NCBI GenBank assembly: GCA_015501055.1
Contig: JADNYV010000982.1
Location: forward strand, 1 to 11,407
DNA from: Mucidula mucida
Taxonomy: Eukaryota > Basidiomycota > Agaricomycetes > Agaricales > Physalacriaceae
Reading direction: 5' to 3'
Length of the DNA stretch: 11,407 nucleotides
Shown here: positions 10,047 to 11,407 of the stretch, piece by piece
Layout: the number at the start of each line of letters is the position of its first letter
How positions within the stretch are numbered: the stretch's first letter is position 1
Notes under the pieces: generated by a model
Databases searched by the model: none
What the model saw: only the letters and a program-made list of their open reading frames with translations
Told to the model about the DNA's origin: nothing
Made by a program: the position numbers and the translations under genes

Positions 10047-10535
10047 TCAGTTAAGCCCAGCACTGGTGGACAGTTGAAGCTGACCTGAAGAATCGATGCC
10101 ATTCTGCGCAAGAATTTTGTTATGGCGAATCAACCTAGCCTGGTCGAAGCTGTGAAAAGCATGTCAATTCGGCAAGGCACCATCTGCAAAGAGTTACGCA
10201 CTTGACTCGCTCCCTACGCATGATTTCCAGAACTTCTTGAGTCCCTTGCTCGTCAAGCCCTGCCCGAGAGTCTCCGCTGCGCATGTTGGCTTCAATGTCA
10301 AAGGCCGACGATGAGAGCCCAGCGCTGGCTTGGTCGGCAAATGTCCTAAGGGGCGTATAGTGACTTAATGCTGGGAAGAACGTCTTGACACGCTCAGGAA
10401 CGTATGGGGCAAGCGAAACTCTGTATCGGAATGCCACTGCGAAAGTGTTAGCGTTCGATGGGAGATTAAGCGCCGCGTAAACGTACTCATTACTGAGAGA
10501 GCAAGAAGCGCGACCACTGAAAACAAGAACAACAT
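10047..10535 (-). CDS. DUF2015 (UPF0357-like) small fungal protein
   Basis: This is a conserved fungal family of about 110-130 residues with an N-terminal membrane anchor and unknown function. Exon 1 (10535-10494) starts MLFLFSVVALLALS, a hydrophobic anchor. An intron of 57 bp follows (10493-10437; gtaatg, CTAAC branch, cgcag). Exon 2 (10436-10202) encodes FRYRVSLAPYVPERV, HYTPLRTF, AGLSSSAFDIEANM and SGDSRAGLDEQGTQEVL, the family hallmark. A second intron of 52 bp (10201-10150; gtgcgt...cacag) joins ERVN to FDQARLIRHNKILAQNGI, again the family pattern. It ends at a TGA (10049-10047) after a short tail that does not show the expected PLD.K ending, so the 3' end may be frame-shifted. Exon 1 and exon 2 are off by one base when spliced at these sites: the family-like join SVAFRYR needs one extra G. 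It lies on the same strand as the Smr gene, 540 bp downstream of it. Confidence 0.8.
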
Positions 10536-11075
10536 ATTGCCCTCCTAATAAATGTGTAGAAATGGGGGCTAGAAAGTGGAGATGACAGACAATGATTGAG
10601 TCGCCGCAGCTGCCGACTCGGGGAGTTGCCCGAGTCACATCACGTGAGGTAGCCTGTCACAGTCAGCTTCCCGCTTGCGCCACACATGGCTGACATGATA
10701 ATCATTACTCCAAAACTTCGCGCTCTGAGAGTGCCCAGTCACCACAAACCCACGAGTTTCAAGTTGGCTCGGCCGTAAAGTCATTTCTCATTTCGAACAG
10801 TGCCTTCTATTCCGTCACGCAGTTCTAACAAATATGCCGAAGCAATACATACACATCGCTTTACCTAGACCCCGAATAGATACCATAAAGTATAGAAAGT
10901 GCACAAAGTAATCGCTACAACGGTCATAAATGAAGGAACCAAGAAATACAGTGAAGAATAGATCAACCGGTCCATAGTGTCGTAAATCGCCACAGGAGAC
11001 GCGAGTATAACAGGAAATGATAGAGTCCCGATGATAATCAAGAAGTTGAGGAGCTCAAACCCCAGTGGGCGTAGG
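10536..11075. other. Spacer between Smr and DUF2015 genes
   Basis: This holds the presumed 3' end of the Smr gene and the DUF2015 promoter. From 11075 to 10865 the minus strand stays open in the uncorrected Smr frame and encodes two strongly hydrophobic stretches (LLNFLIIIGTLSFPVILA and FLVPSFMTVVAITLCTFY). I see nothing specific in the remainder. Confidence 0.4.
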
Positions 11076-11407
11076 TTACAATCGCTTTGCACTGACGTAC
11101 AGCCCGCCATCCCAGGAGCTGACAGAATACCGTCCTCTGTAAGAGCTTTGCGTACTGCAGGCTTCAGTACGCTCGTCTGGTTGACAGAGTGCGACCCGCG
11201 TCCGGTGATAACGCTCAAAGGTTTAGCTATCGGTACGCTTAAATGGGAAATAGACTGGACGACGATAGCAACACACCTGAAACGTCGATGGAATTTACGA
11301 GGTCCCGAACAATGTATACGGCTTCACTAGCAGTCGTCCCGTGAAGATCCACCGTATACGGATCCGTTCTGTGGCAATATCCGCATTAGACACTCCCAAT
11401 GCGAAGA
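11076..11407 (-). CDS. Smr-domain protein, C-terminal part (5' end outside window)
   Basis: Smr (small MutS-related) domains are nucleic-acid-binding, often nuclease, domains. In fungi they commonly end a protein that carries a DUF1771 region, which would lie beyond the right edge here. The visible exon 11368-11277 begins after an acceptor (ttgccacag) and encodes DPYTVDLHGTTASEAVYIV, with the DLHG motif. A 50-bp phase-1 intron follows (11276-11227; gtgtgt...gatag). Exon 11226-11076 encodes SVITGRGSHSVNQTSVLKPA, with the GRGSHS motif and the basic LKPAVRKAL helix. After TEDG the family-like ending YSVSSWDGGLYVSAKRL and a TAA (11078-11076) lie one base out of frame near 11130. Without that correction the frame runs on to 10865 through two hydrophobic stretches. 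Domain identity is confident; the C-terminus is not. Confidence 0.8.

Noticed and set aside
9843..10088. Charged 81-codon plus-strand open frame
   Set aside because: It overlaps the 3' exon of the DUF2015 gene on the other strand, has no recognisable domain and is short enough to be chance.

Overview
The window looks like nuclear DNA of a basidiomycete fungus, most likely an agaricomycete. Introns are very short (about 44-96 bp) with GT...AG ends and CTAAC-like branch sites. The recognisable families are fungal: a DUF6535 membrane protein and an HNH-endonuclease-domain protein of the type common in wood- and litter-decay mushrooms, two wax-synthase-like acyltransferase copies, a DUF2015 (UPF0357-like) small protein, and a Smr-domain protein. 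I saw no bacterial operon, CRISPR array, tRNA or rRNA. All family calls come from reading translations by eye, without database searches.

Layout. 1-1194 (minus): DUF6535 gene running off the left edge. 1195-1506: divergent intergenic region. 1507-2834 (plus): multi-exon HNH-domain gene. 2835-3261: spacer with a possible 5' exon of the next gene. 3262-4538 (plus): wax-synthase-like acyltransferase, copy A. 4539-5080: spacer without a gene I can name. About 5085-6565 (plus): a second, decayed copy of the same acyltransferase, copy B. 6566-10046: about 3.5 kb with only weak open frames and no family I recognise. 10047-10535 (minus): DUF2015 gene. 10536-11075: spacer with a membrane-like open stretch. 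11076-11407 (minus): C-terminal part of a Smr-domain gene running off the right edge.

The genes do not form an evident pathway. The left half resembles a fast-evolving accessory segment (lineage-expanded DUF6535 and HNH families, a tandem acyltransferase duplication with one dead copy). The right end carries two broadly conserved fungal families.

The most striking property is that every recognisable gene needs one or more single-base frame corrections to match its family, including the two conserved genes at the right. That points either to a decaying region or, more simply, to uncorrected indel errors in the assembly. I found no convincing new multi-gene system.
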